A DNA stretch of 64,000 bases, taken from contig CANMRM010000001.1 in assembly GCA_947500295.1 (NCBI GenBank), positions 310,001 to 374,000 of the forward strand, read 5' to 3'. The translations under genes were made by a program, and so were the position numbers. Every line of letters starts with the position of its first letter. Position 1 is the stretch's first letter. This document shows, one piece after another, positions 40,145 to 50,111 of this stretch. The stretch is from an uncultured Kordiimonas sp. (GTDB lineage Bacteria > Pseudomonadota > Alphaproteobacteria > Sphingomonadales > Kordiimonadaceae). The notes under the pieces were generated by a model. The model had not been told where the DNA came from. It did no database searches and saw only the letters and a list, made by a program, of their open reading frames with translations.

Positions 40145-42568
40145 ATGCTCAATAATTATATCATAACGGCACTCAGGAATATTTTGAAAAATCGGCTTTA
40201 TGCCTTGATCAACATTGCTGGTTTGGCAATCGGGCTTGCGGTTTATGTCGCGGGCACCGTGCTTGTTGACTATGAGCGCAGCCATGACCGTAATTTTGCG
40301 AATTTTGACAGAATCTATACGGTCTCCTCGCTTTTCTCTCCTTCCATGAACATAGGATTTCGGGCAACCGATGGTGCCTATTCGGCTTTTGTACCCATTA
40401 TGAAAGCAAGCATCAGCGAGCTGGAGTATGCGGCTCAAATCCGCCGGGATGAATTCCTTCTCAGCATCGGCGAGGATGATTTTTATCAGAATATTCGTTT
40501 CACATCGCCCGATTTCATGCGGATTTTCGACTTCAACTATATTCATGGTGATGCGACAGCGATTGACCGCCCTGATGGCCTGATGATCACGCGCAGTACA
40601 GCGATGCGCCTGTTTGGGACCATAGATGTGCTGGGGCGATCGGCTCGTGCCGACCACAGCGAAGAACTTACCGTTACCGCAGTTGTTGAAGACCTGCCTG
40701 CCAACACGCATTTCAATTCTTCTCTTGTGGGCACTTCCAAATTTGAAGCTGTAGGAAACGTCGAAATCCTGAAAGCGTTGAAGGGCTATGATGCTGACCA
40801 GAATTGGGGCGATCTTTCCATTAACAACACGACGTTTGCGCTGTTGCCTGAAGGCCGGGATGCAACCTGGTTGCAGGCGGCTGTCAGCACAGCCTATGAC
40901 GAGCATTACCCTGAAGACGTCAAGGAAAACATTTCCGGTCTTGAAGTCGCGCACCTAAGCAAAGCCAATACGTTTTTGTGGGACACTGTCGGGCTTCCCG
41001 TACTCACCAGTATCTCAATTCTCGGCATTCTGGTTCTTGTCGTCGCGTGCGTGAATTACACCAATCTGGCGATTGCACAAAGTCTTGGCAGGGCTCGCGA
41101 AGTTGGGCTCAGGCGCACCATGGGGGCAAATCGCACACAGCTTCTGACGCAGTTTCTGACAGAAAGCCTGGTGACTGCAACTGTTTCCATGTTCATGGCG
41201 CTGGTTTTGCTAGAGGCTGTTATTCCTGCGTTCAATCAGCTTTTAGGTAAAGCGGTGAGCTTGAATTACGGCGAACTGCTGCCGTGGCTTTTGAGTACCG
41301 TTGTGGTGGTCGGGGTTGTCTCCGGTGGATATCCTGCCTTCCTGATCGCTAGAACGGACCCCATTTCCGCCCTCAGGGACGGCGCAAAAGGTGGCAGGGC
41401 AGGCGGGTTCCTCCGGTCTGCCATGATTGGCCTCCAGTTTGTCATCGCGATCTTCATGCTGGCAACGGTGATGGTGATGTATTTCCAGAACCAGCGTGTA
41501 CGTGAAACGATCAACCTTTTCCCGACCAGTCAAATCTACGTGCTTGAACGCCTGACAACTGAAGGTGTGGAATCCCGGGCCGAGACACTTCGCAGTGAGC
41601 TGCTGCGTGTGCCGGGCGTCGCCAATGTCAGCTTTTCCAACCAGGTGCCTTTCGAACAGAGCAACAAAACCTATGACGTTTCCCCGGTTCCAGGCGACGA
41701 AAGCCAGAAAATAAGCCTCAACCGAATTCGCATCGACCATGATTTTCTGACGACCTACGACATTCCCCTTGTTGCAGGACGTGACCTCTCGCGTGACATC
41801 AGCCTTGATGCGCCGGGAGATGACGCACAGACCATCAATGTTGTCATCAATGAACTTGCTGCATCCCGCTTAGGTCTTGGTTCAGCAAGCGAAGCCATCG
41901 GAAAGAGCTTCTTTAGTCTGGTTGATGAAGGGAGTGACAGACAACATATCGTTGTTGGTGTGATGCCGGACCAAAACTTCCTGGGGCTTCACAATTCGGT
42001 TAAACCCTTCGTTTTTTATGTCTCGGAAAACCGGTTTTACGCCTCTCTGCGCATAAAAACAGACAATATGGAAGGCACGATAGAAGGGGTTCATACGGTT
42101 TGGGACAATGTCGTGCCGGATTTCCCCATACAGGCGAAGTTTCTGAACGAAACCTTTGAAGGCGTTTACACGATATACCGATCCGTCAACTTTGCACTTT
42201 CAGGTTTTGCAGCGATTGCCCTGTCACTGGCCTTGATTGGATTGTTCGGGCTTGCGGCCTTCATGGCTGAACAGCGCACGCGTGAAATAGGCATACGAAG
42301 GGTGCTGGGTGCGAGTGTTCCACAGTTGGTGCGGCTTTTGATCTGGCAGTTTTCGAAACCGGTCGTGTGGGCGCTCGCAATTGCCCTGCCGCTCTCCTAT
42401 TTCGCTGCAGGCCAGTATCTCAATGTTTTCGCCGACAGGATAAACCTGCCGATCGGGATTATCGCTGTCGCTGGCATCATTGGAATCGCAGCAGCCTGGT
42501 CGGTGGTTGCATCCCATGCGATGTGGGTCGCACGTGCCAATCCAATCACGGCCCTTCGAAATGAGTAA
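40145..42568 (+). CDS. Large FtsX/MacB-type ABC permease, tandem copy 2
   Basis: An 807-residue permease with the same eight-helix, two-core layout. The N terminus LYALINIAGLAIGLAVYVAG is the first helix. Coupling segments are LGRAREVGLRRTMGANRTQL and QRTREIGIRRVLGASVPQLV. The first core ends near SGLEVAHLSKANTFLWDTVG; the second begins RVRETINLFPTSQIYVLERL. It ends PITALRNE, where the other four end in RYE. It starts 24 bases after copy 1, with GAGGAAG upstream. The periplasmic cores differ strongly from its neighbours while the helices and coupling loops are conserved, suggesting different cargo or partner surfaces. Confidence 0.92.
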   Translation: MLNNYIITALRNILKNRLYALINIAGLAIGLAVYVAGTVLVDYERSHDRNFANFDRIYTVSSLFSPSMNIGFRATDGAYSAFVPIMKASISELEYAAQIRRDEFLLSIGEDDFYQNIRFTSPDFMRIFDFNYIHGDATAIDRPDGLMITRSTAMRLFGTIDVLGRSARADHSEELTVTAVVEDLPANTHFNSSLVGTSKFEAVGNVEILKALKGYDADQNWGDLSINNTTFALLPEGRDATWLQAAVSTAYDEHYPEDVKENISGLEVAHLSKANTFLWDTVGLPVLTSISILGILVLVVACVNYTNLAIAQSLGRAREVGLRRTMGANRTQLLTQFLTESLVTATVSMFMALVLLEAVIPAFNQLLGKAVSLNYGELLPWLLSTVVVVGVVSGGYPAFLIARTDPISALRDGAKGGRAGGFLRSAMIGLQFVIAIFMLATVMVMYFQNQRVRETINLFPTSQIYVLERLTTEGVESRAETLRSELLRVPGVANVSFSNQVPFEQSNKTYDVSPVPGDESQKISLNRIRIDHDFLTTYDIPLVAGRDLSRDISLDAPGDDAQTINVVINELAASRLGLGSASEAIGKSFFSLVDEGSDRQHIVVGVMPDQNFLGLHNSVKPFVFYVSENRFYASLRIKTDNMEGTIEGVHTVWDNVVPDFPIQAKFLNETFEGVYTIYRSVNFALSGFAAIALSLALIGLFGLAAFMAEQRTREIGIRRVLGASVPQLVRLLIWQFSKPVVWALAIALPLSYFAAGQYLNVFADRINLPIGIIAVAGIIGIAAAWSVVASHAMWVARANPITALRNE

Positions 42569-42618
42569 AACGAAAAAAAAGTGGCGAAAACGTCACGCAA
42601 AACGACACGAGGAAGTTC

Positions 42619-45105
42619 ATGTTTCATAATTACCTGCAGGTGGCTTTCAGGAATCTGGTCGCGAACAGGCTATATAGCTTTATCAATATCATTGGCCTGG
42701 CGGTTGGCCTGGCCGCCTGCGTTATGATTGCCTTGTTTGTGCGCGATGAGCTTTCCTACGACAAACACTGGGATAAAGCTGACAGCATCTACCGGCTGCA
42801 CACCACCTTCAATATTCCTGGGCGGGAGCCCATGCACAGTGTCCATGCTGCGGGCCCTGCGAAACACGCTTTTCTCGAGTATTTCGAACAAGATGTTGTT
42901 GCCACGAGCCGCATCCGCACTTTCTCGACAGTTGTAAAGCACGGTGACCAAGCGCTTTTTGAGTCTATTCAATGGACCGACCCGGAAACTGCTGACATTT
43001 TCAACTTCGACGTGATTGCGGGCAGCATGAAGGATGCCCTTGACGACAAGTCCAGTATTGCTGTCGACCGATCGTTTGCAGAGCGCTACTTCGGCACCAC
43101 CGAAGCGCTCGGTGAAGTTGTCAATGTCAACATCTATGACATCACGCGGGACTATAAAGTCGCCGCCGTTTTTGAAGATTTTCCTGAAAACACTGTGCTC
43201 GACATTCAGGCATTTGTTGCCATTGATGAAGCGGATTTTGTCAATCAGCGCTGGGAGTTTGAACAATGGTACAGCACCAATGTTTATATGTTCTTTGAAC
43301 TGAAACCGGGTATCAGTATCGACAGCATTAACGATCGATCTGCAGCTTTCCTGGATACAGCAATCCAGATTGACCCTGATGCCGGTGCTTTCACCAAAGC
43401 ATCAGACTTTCTTGAGGTGCGCGCCCAAAGCATCAAAGACATTCAGCTGTTCCCGCAAGGCCGCAACGGCTCCGAAATGAAACCAACCGGCAGTATGACC
43501 AGTGTTATTATTTTCGTGGCGATTGCGGTGCTCATTCTGTTGATTGCATGCATCAATTTCATGAACCTGGCTACGGCCAAATCAACGCAGCGCGCCCGAG
43601 AAGTGGCGCTGCGCAAAGTGCTTGGGGCTCATCGTGGCCAGCTAGTAGCGCAGTTTATCGGCGAGTCCGTCCTAGTCGCCCTTATTGGTCTGGCGGTCGG
43701 TGTCGCTCTTGTGGAGTTGTTGATAAATCCGTTTAGTGATTTTATCGGAAAGTCGCTGGCGCTGGATTATTCCGACGGCGCCACCATTGCGCTGCTTTTG
43801 GGTTTGGTTGCCTTTGTGGGCGCGGCTGGCGGTGCCTACCCAGCGCTCGTGCTTTCTGGGTTTTTACCAGCGCGTGTGTTGAAGGCCAATAAGTCTGCTG
43901 AAACCAGTGGCTCGGCATCCTTGCGGAATGCGCTGGTGATTACCCAGTTTGCTATTTCCATCGGTTTGATTGTGGCAACCAGCGTTGTCTATGGCCAACG
44001 CCTGTACGCCACTTCGAAAGACCCGGGGTTTTCAAAGGAAAACATTTTAGTAATCACGAACCTCAGCCGCTCGGGCATGCGAGACAAACAAGAGGCGCTC
44101 AGGCAGCAAGTTGAGCAAATTCCAGGTGTTCTGAAAACAAGCCTTGCCCCCGACACACCGGCAAACGGGAATACGGGCAACACCAACCTGATCCGCGAAG
44201 GCGAGAGCGACAAGGAAAGCATGCTGATTGGCCGACAGGTCGTCGATCATGATTTCTTCGACCTTTATGACGTCGAACTTTTGGCGGGCCGTTTTTATGA
44301 TCGAGCCCGTGAAACAGACGGTACGCCACTGGAAGAGAATGCAACAGACGGCGAACAGCAGGTGGGCACACTCATCCTCAATGAGGCAGCTTCGTACCGC
44401 ATGGGCTTTGCTTCACCAACCGCTGCAATAGGCGAACGCGTACGCATGGGCCTTGGCCCCAATCGCGAGGCTATGATGGAAATAATCGGTGTTGTCCGTG
44501 ACATGCAATTTCAGTCCATGCGCGAGCCGATGCGCCCGGAGATGTATCAGCTGCGAACGGATTTTTATCTGGACCTGTCGATCAAGTTTGAAGGCGATGC
44601 GCAGCCAATTCTTCGGGAAGTGGAAGCCATCTGGCGCGGGCTCGCGCCCGAGGTGCCGTTCGATTATGGCTTCATTGATGACCGCATAGAGGAGGAGTTT
44701 GCGCGCGAAGAACAGCAATCTGTATTGCTTGCCGTGTTTGCGGGCCTCGCGATTGTGATCGCCTGCATGGGATTATACGGCCTTGCTTCCTTCACCGCCG
44801 AGCGGCGCACAAAGGAAATCGGAATCCGTAAAGTGATGGGGGCAAGCGTATTTGATATTGTGCGCCTGCTTATCTGGCAGTTCTCGAAACCTGTATTGGT
44901 TGCCAACCTGATTGCCTGGCCGCTTGTGGCTTACGGCATGGTCAGTTGGCTCGAGAGTTTCCCTTACCGTCTGGATAGCTGGATTATCGTGCCGCTTTGC
45001 GTCGTTGCGGGTTTGATTGCCCTGATGATCGCCTGGGCAACTGTTGGCGGTAATGCGGCACGGGTGGCACGTGCAAACCCGATCAAAGCACTGCGGTACG
45101 AATAA
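42619..45105 (+). CDS. Large FtsX/MacB-type ABC permease, tandem copy 3
   Basis: An 828-residue permease starting after GAGGAAG. It opens with VANRLYSFINIIGLAVGLAA, the family's typical first helix, and VRDELSYDKHWDKADSIYRL leading into the first core. Coupling segments are TQRAREVALRKVLGAHRGQL and RRTKEIGIRKVMGASVFDIV. The last helices start PVLVANLIAWPLVAYGMVSW, nearly the same as in copy 5. It ends PIKALRYE. The 50-base gap before it holds a small hairpin (42581-42596) that could adjust expression between copies 2 and 3. Confidence 0.92.
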   Translation: MFHNYLQVAFRNLVANRLYSFINIIGLAVGLAACVMIALFVRDELSYDKHWDKADSIYRLHTTFNIPGREPMHSVHAAGPAKHAFLEYFEQDVVATSRIRTFSTVVKHGDQALFESIQWTDPETADIFNFDVIAGSMKDALDDKSSIAVDRSFAERYFGTTEALGEVVNVNIYDITRDYKVAAVFEDFPENTVLDIQAFVAIDEADFVNQRWEFEQWYSTNVYMFFELKPGISIDSINDRSAAFLDTAIQIDPDAGAFTKASDFLEVRAQSIKDIQLFPQGRNGSEMKPTGSMTSVIIFVAIAVLILLIACINFMNLATAKSTQRAREVALRKVLGAHRGQLVAQFIGESVLVALIGLAVGVALVELLINPFSDFIGKSLALDYSDGATIALLLGLVAFVGAAGGAYPALVLSGFLPARVLKANKSAETSGSASLRNALVITQFAISIGLIVATSVVYGQRLYATSKDPGFSKENILVITNLSRSGMRDKQEALRQQVEQIPGVLKTSLAPDTPANGNTGNTNLIREGESDKESMLIGRQVVDHDFFDLYDVELLAGRFYDRARETDGTPLEENATDGEQQVGTLILNEAASYRMGFASPTAAIGERVRMGLGPNREAMMEIIGVVRDMQFQSMREPMRPEMYQLRTDFYLDLSIKFEGDAQPILREVEAIWRGLAPEVPFDYGFIDDRIEEEFAREEQQSVLLAVFAGLAIVIACMGLYGLASFTAERRTKEIGIRKVMGASVFDIVRLLIWQFSKPVLVANLIAWPLVAYGMVSWLESFPYRLDSWIIVPLCVVAGLIALMIAWATVGGNAARVARANPIKALRYE

Positions 45106-45116
45106 GGAGAAGACAG

Positions 45117-47549
45117 ATGTATTTCAATTACCTAAAAACAGCTTTGCGCAGCCTCATCAGGTATAAGCTTTTCTCCTTCATCAACATTGCCGGCCTTGCC
45201 GTGGGGCTTGCTGCCTGCACACTGATTTTGCTGTTTGTGCGCGATGAATTCAGCTGGGACAATCACTGGGACCGGGCCGAAGATATATACCGGCTTGAGA
45301 CGACACTGCAGTTCCCTATTGGCTCTGACAGGCTAAGCGCGTTTGCGCCGGACCCTCTGAAGGATATTTTCTTCGACACTTTTTCTGAAGTGGAGGACAT
45401 TACCCGTTATATGGAAGGCAGTTTGTCGCTCAGGATGGAAGGCGATGTCTTTTTGCAGCGTGGTCTGCTCGCCGACCCTAATTTTTTCGACTTCTTTGAC
45501 CTCGAATTCGTGCAGGGCGACGCGACAACAGCTTTTCAGTCCATGAACAATGTTGTGATCAGCGAGCGAACCGCCACAAACTTGTTTGGCGACAGCCCGG
45601 CTTTGGGCAACACGATATCCATTCGGTCGCAGGGGGAGTTTCGGGACTTTACGGTTACGGGCATCATTATCGACCCGGTGCCCGATACACACATTCAGCA
45701 TGATTTCATCATTCCTTTCAACCGGGAGAGCTTTGTTGGCTCTCGATGGTTTACCGAGGACTGGCGCTTCATGTATCGCAGTGTATTTGTCAAGTTCGCA
45801 CCCGGCACGAACGTTGATCTTGTGAGGGCGGCGCTGCCGGGCCTCGTGGAGCAACACCGACCAAAACCGGAAGAGCAAGCAGGCCAGGAAAGCGGCCGCA
45901 ATATGCTGCTGCACCTTGTTGCGCTTACAGATGCTCACCTCAAGTCTCATGCCTCTACAGCGGACCCGGATGTGTTGTTCGGATTCGTCGGGCTCGCGTT
46001 TCTCATTCTGCTGATTGCAGTGGCGAACTTCCTCAATTTGTCCATGGCGCGTACATCTCACCGGGCGCGAGAAGTTGCCATGCGCAAAGTTGTCGGTGCA
46101 AGCCGTAGCCAGATCGCACAACAATTTTTGGGAGAAGCGACGGCACTTGCCCTGATTTCCATGATTGTTGCGTTTGTGCTCGTTGAACTCTCGTTGCCTT
46201 ATTACAACGAATTCCTGACTGCTGTTGTTGAGCTCGATCTGGTCACAGGCCCCGGCGTTGCAGCAGGGGGGGTCCTTCTTGTAGTGGCGATCGGTCTTTT
46301 TGCCGGTAGTTTCCAGGCAACCTATTTTGCCCTCTTGAAGCCGCGCGATGTGCTCTACAGCAACATGTCGCCTGACCACTCCACGGGCAAATTGCGCACT
46401 GTCCTTGTTGTTTCCCAGTTTACGATTTCAATCGCGCTGATGGTTGGCGCTTTTTTTGTCAACAAACAAACCGACTATGCGCGAACTCTGGATCTCGGCT
46501 TTAACCCCAACGGTTTGATTGTTGTGGCGGGTACCAACGGCGACCGCTCGGACACATTTAAACGCCGCCTGCTTGAAAACCAGCAAATCGTAGCGGTGGG
46601 ACGGTCTTCGGATGTGCCCACCCGAGGCAGTGAAGACCGATTGACCATGCGCCCGGTTTCAGGTGAAGACCTGGTGACGCTGGATGGTTTGCCAACGGAC
46701 CCGGATTTTTTCCGTGTTTACGAAATACCGCTTTTGGCCGGCAGGTTCCTGACCGACACGGAAGCTGACCTTCTGCGAACCCGTGAGGGAGACGGGGAGT
46801 TCCGCTCGGCAGTTAATGTCGTGATCAATAAATCAGGCGCTGCCCTGCTTGGCTTTGTTGATCCTGCTGCGGCCGTTGGTCAAACTATTCCAACCAACCT
46901 GACCCAGACTCGATACCTTGAATCCACTATCGTTGGGGTTGTTGATGACTTTCATTTTGACAGTGCCCGCGATGTCATTCGTCCCGGCATCTATTATCTG
47001 GATGAGCGCCGACAGTCCGAAATGACAGTGCGTATCGACCGGCGTGATTATGATGCCGGCATTCTGGCTCTTGAACAGGCATGGCGGGAAACTTTCCCGG
47101 ATCAGGTTCTGAGTTACAGGAACATGACGGACCTGGTGGAAGCGCAGTATCAAACCGAAGACCAGCTCAGCGACATGCTGTTTGCCTTTACGGTTCTTGC
47201 GGTTTCAGTCTCCTGCCTTGGGCTGTATGGGCTGGCATCATTCTCCGTTGAACGACGAACCAAGGAAATTGGTATACGCCGCGTTCTTGGCGCACGGTTT
47301 CATCAAATTGCGCTGATGCTGCTTTGGCAGTTTTCCAAGCCAATATTTATTGCTGCGGCGATAGCCGTGCCGGTTGCCGTTTATTTGGTAACAAATTGGT
47401 TGAGTGGTTTTGCCTACAGGATTGATGTGGGCGCCCTGCCTTTTGCCTTTGTGTGCCTGGTGGCCATATCGATTGGCTGGATAACGGTGGCGAGCCATGC
47501 CTTCAGGGTGGCGCGCTCTAACCCGGTTGAGGCACTGAGGTACGAATAA
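45117..47549 (+). CDS. Large FtsX/MacB-type ABC permease, tandem copy 4
   Basis: An 810-residue permease only 11 bases after copy 3, with AAGGAGA just upstream, so the two are tightly linked. The first helix region is YKLFSFINIAGLAVGLAACT, followed by VRDEFSWDNHWDRAEDIYRL. Coupling segments are SHRAREVAMRKVVGASRSQI and RRTKEIGIRRVLGARFHQIA. The membrane segment after the first core is FVGLAFLILLIAVANFLNLS. It ends PVEALRYE. It has the same double MacB layout; the cargo is unknown. Confidence 0.92.
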   Translation: MYFNYLKTALRSLIRYKLFSFINIAGLAVGLAACTLILLFVRDEFSWDNHWDRAEDIYRLETTLQFPIGSDRLSAFAPDPLKDIFFDTFSEVEDITRYMEGSLSLRMEGDVFLQRGLLADPNFFDFFDLEFVQGDATTAFQSMNNVVISERTATNLFGDSPALGNTISIRSQGEFRDFTVTGIIIDPVPDTHIQHDFIIPFNRESFVGSRWFTEDWRFMYRSVFVKFAPGTNVDLVRAALPGLVEQHRPKPEEQAGQESGRNMLLHLVALTDAHLKSHASTADPDVLFGFVGLAFLILLIAVANFLNLSMARTSHRAREVAMRKVVGASRSQIAQQFLGEATALALISMIVAFVLVELSLPYYNEFLTAVVELDLVTGPGVAAGGVLLVVAIGLFAGSFQATYFALLKPRDVLYSNMSPDHSTGKLRTVLVVSQFTISIALMVGAFFVNKQTDYARTLDLGFNPNGLIVVAGTNGDRSDTFKRRLLENQQIVAVGRSSDVPTRGSEDRLTMRPVSGEDLVTLDGLPTDPDFFRVYEIPLLAGRFLTDTEADLLRTREGDGEFRSAVNVVINKSGAALLGFVDPAAAVGQTIPTNLTQTRYLESTIVGVVDDFHFDSARDVIRPGIYYLDERRQSEMTVRIDRRDYDAGILALEQAWRETFPDQVLSYRNMTDLVEAQYQTEDQLSDMLFAFTVLAVSVSCLGLYGLASFSVERRTKEIGIRRVLGARFHQIALMLLWQFSKPIFIAAAIAVPVAVYLVTNWLSGFAYRIDVGALPFAFVCLVAISIGWITVASHAFRVARSNPVEALRYE

Positions 47550-47593
47550 GACCCGGCAAAAAGACCTTGGGTCGATCATAAGAGGATAGAAAA

Positions 47594-50107
47594 ATGTTCA
47601 AAAATTATTTGCGTACGGCGATGGGGCATGTGCTTAAAAACCGTCTCTTCACGGTTATCAATGTGCTCGGTCTGGCGATCGGATTGATGAGCTGCATTTT
47701 GATCATGCTGTTTGTCAGGGACGAGCTGACCTTTGATCGTTTTATCCCGGATGGTGAGAGGGTTGTTCGCCTGCACTCCGGGTTCCACGAACCAGGCCGG
47801 GAGCCGTTTCTCACTGTCAGGTCGGCTGGCCGCATGAAGGATGCGATCCTGAATTACGCAAGAGGTGACCTGGAAGCAGGTGTTCGTTTGTTCGTGAATC
47901 CAACGATTGTGGTGCAGGACAACGAGGCCTTCGACGAGCGAATAATTTATTCTGACCCCTCCTTCTTTGATGTTCTTTCGCTGCCGTTCGTGCATGGCAG
48001 TGCCGAAGCGTCGTTCCAGAGCAGTGGGGATCTGATCGTCACGGAAGAAACAGCTGTAAAATATTTTGGACGTACTGACGTGATTGGCGAGACCCTCACG
48101 ACCTGTTGTCTCAGCGGCGAAACCTCTGAGTTCAAGATCACCGGCGTGATCAAGGACATCCCGCAGGCCTCTCACCTGCAGCTCGATATGCTGGTGGTCC
48201 TGGACCCGGTTTGGTTTGCACCTTTCCCTAACATTCTGGACACCTGGACAAGCGTGAACGTTTTCACTTACTTCAAGATGAAAGAGGGTGTGACGGCGGA
48301 GCAGGTTAACGAGCGGGTTTACGCTTGGCTCGACAATGAAAGCATTTTCAAAGACGACGAGCGCCTGCAGGGGCAAGCGCCCTCCTCCTTTATCAGGCCC
48401 AATATCATGCCGCTTCTTGACCTGCACCTGAAGGCGAGAAACGAAGCAGGAACCATTGGCGACATTGGCCCGATGGGCGACTATGATCTTGTCGTGACAT
48501 TTGTATTTGTCGCTTTTTTGATCCTTGTCATCGCTTCGATCAATTTCATGAACCTGTCGACGGCAAAAGCCTCCAACCGCGCGCGTGAGGTAGCCCTCAG
48601 AAAAGTGATGGGAGCGACCCGCAGTCAGGTTGCCTGGCAATTCCTCGGTGAAGCGATTGGCATAGCATTTGTGGCTCTCATCGTTGCGCTTGTGGGTGTT
48701 GAACTGTCACTGCCGGTCTACAATGAAGCGATTGGCAAAGAACTGGAGCTTGATCTGTTTGGCGAGATGCCAGTGCTGTTAACACTGCTGGCAGGTGCGG
48801 TCCTGACGGGTCTGGTTTCTGGAAGTTACCCGGCGCTTTATCTTTCGCGGTTTCTGCCAGCGCGGATTCTGAAGTCCAACAAATCATCAGAAAACAGCGG
48901 GCAGGTTGGTTTCCGTTCCATGCTGGTTGTTTTCCAGTTTGCCATTTCAATCGGTTTGGTGATCTGCACGGCTGTTGTATACGGGCAGACCATCTATGCG
49001 CGCTCTCTGGATGTCGGTTACAGCTATGATGGCAAACTTGCCCTGACCAGTATGGGGAATGTGCAGACTTCTGAACAGGCCGAAACCATCAGGCAGTCCC
49101 TGAGCCAGATACCCGGTGTTGAAAGCGTTGTGCTTTCGTCCGAGGTGCCCAGTCAGGACCGGGAAAACAACACAGGTTTTTCTCGTATCAGCGGTGGTGC
49201 GTCGGCGGCTGATGTGCAGGCAGTTACCCTCAATTATCATACTTTCGGGTATGGTTTTCTGGAGGCGTACGGTATCGAGCCGATTGCTGGGCGTACTTTT
49301 GACGAATCCTTCGGTACGGATATGATCCAACCTGTCGAAGAGGGCGAGGACCGGATTGGAACGGCGAGTGTGATTTTGAACGAATCTGCCGTGCGATCTC
49401 TCGGGTTCGGGTCTGCAGAAGAAGCATTGGGTGAGGTTCTGCGGGCAAACGTCTTCAGGGCTGGGCAGCATGACTTTACGGTTATCGGTGTAGTGCCTGA
49501 TATTTACTTTCGATCTGTCAAATTTGGCGTTCGGGCCAGCGCCTACTGGTTGCACCCCCGCTCACTGAATGTTGCCAGCATCAGCTTCAATTCAAATGAC
49601 GTACCCGGCTTGATTGAAAATGTAGAAGAGGTATGGCGGGAGCATATGCCACTGACGCCTGTAGCGTATGAGTTCGTATCCGAGATGCTCTCCGCACAAT
49701 ACGATCAGGAGAGGCGCCAAGCGGAATTGTTTGCAGCCTTCTCTGCTCTTGCAATCATTGTGGCCTGTCTAGGGCTGTTTGGTCTGGCGTCATTTACTGC
49801 AGAACAACGCACGAAGGAGATCGGTATTCGCAAAGTGTTGGGGGCTACGGTCCGGGATATCGTTCAACTGCTTGTATGGCAATTCTCCCGCCCGGTCCTT
49901 GTCGCCAACCTGATTGCCTGGCCAACTGCCTGGTACTTCATGTCAGATTGGCTGGATGGTTTCCGCTACAGCCTTGACGGCAGTTACATATGGATGGCAG
50001 CCGCTTCAGCGGGTCTGGTTGCGTTGTTAATTGCCTGGGTCACTGTTGCGGGCCGCGCCTACCGGGTTGCGCAAACCAACCCGATATCTGCCCTTAGGTA
50101 CGAGTGA
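47594..50107 (+). CDS. Large FtsX/MacB-type ABC permease, tandem copy 5
   Basis: An 837-residue permease, the last and longest copy, with AGAGGAT before the ATG. The first helix is NRLFTVINVLGLAIGLMSCI, then VRDELTFDRFIPDGERVVRL. Coupling segments are SNRAREVALRKVMGATRSQV and QRTKEIGIRKVLGATVRDIV. The final helices, from PVLVANLIAWPTAWYFMSDW, are close to those of copy 3. It ends PISALRYE. Its stop lies four bases from the convergent acyl-CoA synthetase stop, with no visible terminator between. Confidence 0.92.
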   Translation: MFKNYLRTAMGHVLKNRLFTVINVLGLAIGLMSCILIMLFVRDELTFDRFIPDGERVVRLHSGFHEPGREPFLTVRSAGRMKDAILNYARGDLEAGVRLFVNPTIVVQDNEAFDERIIYSDPSFFDVLSLPFVHGSAEASFQSSGDLIVTEETAVKYFGRTDVIGETLTTCCLSGETSEFKITGVIKDIPQASHLQLDMLVVLDPVWFAPFPNILDTWTSVNVFTYFKMKEGVTAEQVNERVYAWLDNESIFKDDERLQGQAPSSFIRPNIMPLLDLHLKARNEAGTIGDIGPMGDYDLVVTFVFVAFLILVIASINFMNLSTAKASNRAREVALRKVMGATRSQVAWQFLGEAIGIAFVALIVALVGVELSLPVYNEAIGKELELDLFGEMPVLLTLLAGAVLTGLVSGSYPALYLSRFLPARILKSNKSSENSGQVGFRSMLVVFQFAISIGLVICTAVVYGQTIYARSLDVGYSYDGKLALTSMGNVQTSEQAETIRQSLSQIPGVESVVLSSEVPSQDRENNTGFSRISGGASAADVQAVTLNYHTFGYGFLEAYGIEPIAGRTFDESFGTDMIQPVEEGEDRIGTASVILNESAVRSLGFGSAEEALGEVLRANVFRAGQHDFTVIGVVPDIYFRSVKFGVRASAYWLHPRSLNVASISFNSNDVPGLIENVEEVWREHMPLTPVAYEFVSEMLSAQYDQERRQAELFAAFSALAIIVACLGLFGLASFTAEQRTKEIGIRKVLGATVRDIVQLLVWQFSRPVLVANLIAWPTAWYFMSDWLDGFRYSLDGSYIWMAAASAGLVALLIAWVTVAGRAYRVAQTNPISALRYE

Positions 50108-50111
50108 GGGT

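Noticed and set aside
39824-40954. Minus-strand open frame of 376 residues across the junction of permease copies 1 and 2
   Set aside because: It is antisense to two conserved genes and their ribosome-binding site, and has no domain.
42581-42596. Hairpin GTGGCG-AAAA-CGTCAC between permease copies 2 and 3 as a terminator
   Set aside because: It needs a G-U pair, has no T-run and sits inside an evident operon. It is at most a minor expression-tuning element.
45333-48640. Minus-strand open frames of about 350 residues inside permease copies 4 and 5
   Set aside because: They are antisense to conserved membrane proteins and encode His/Arg/Cys-rich peptides with no family pattern.
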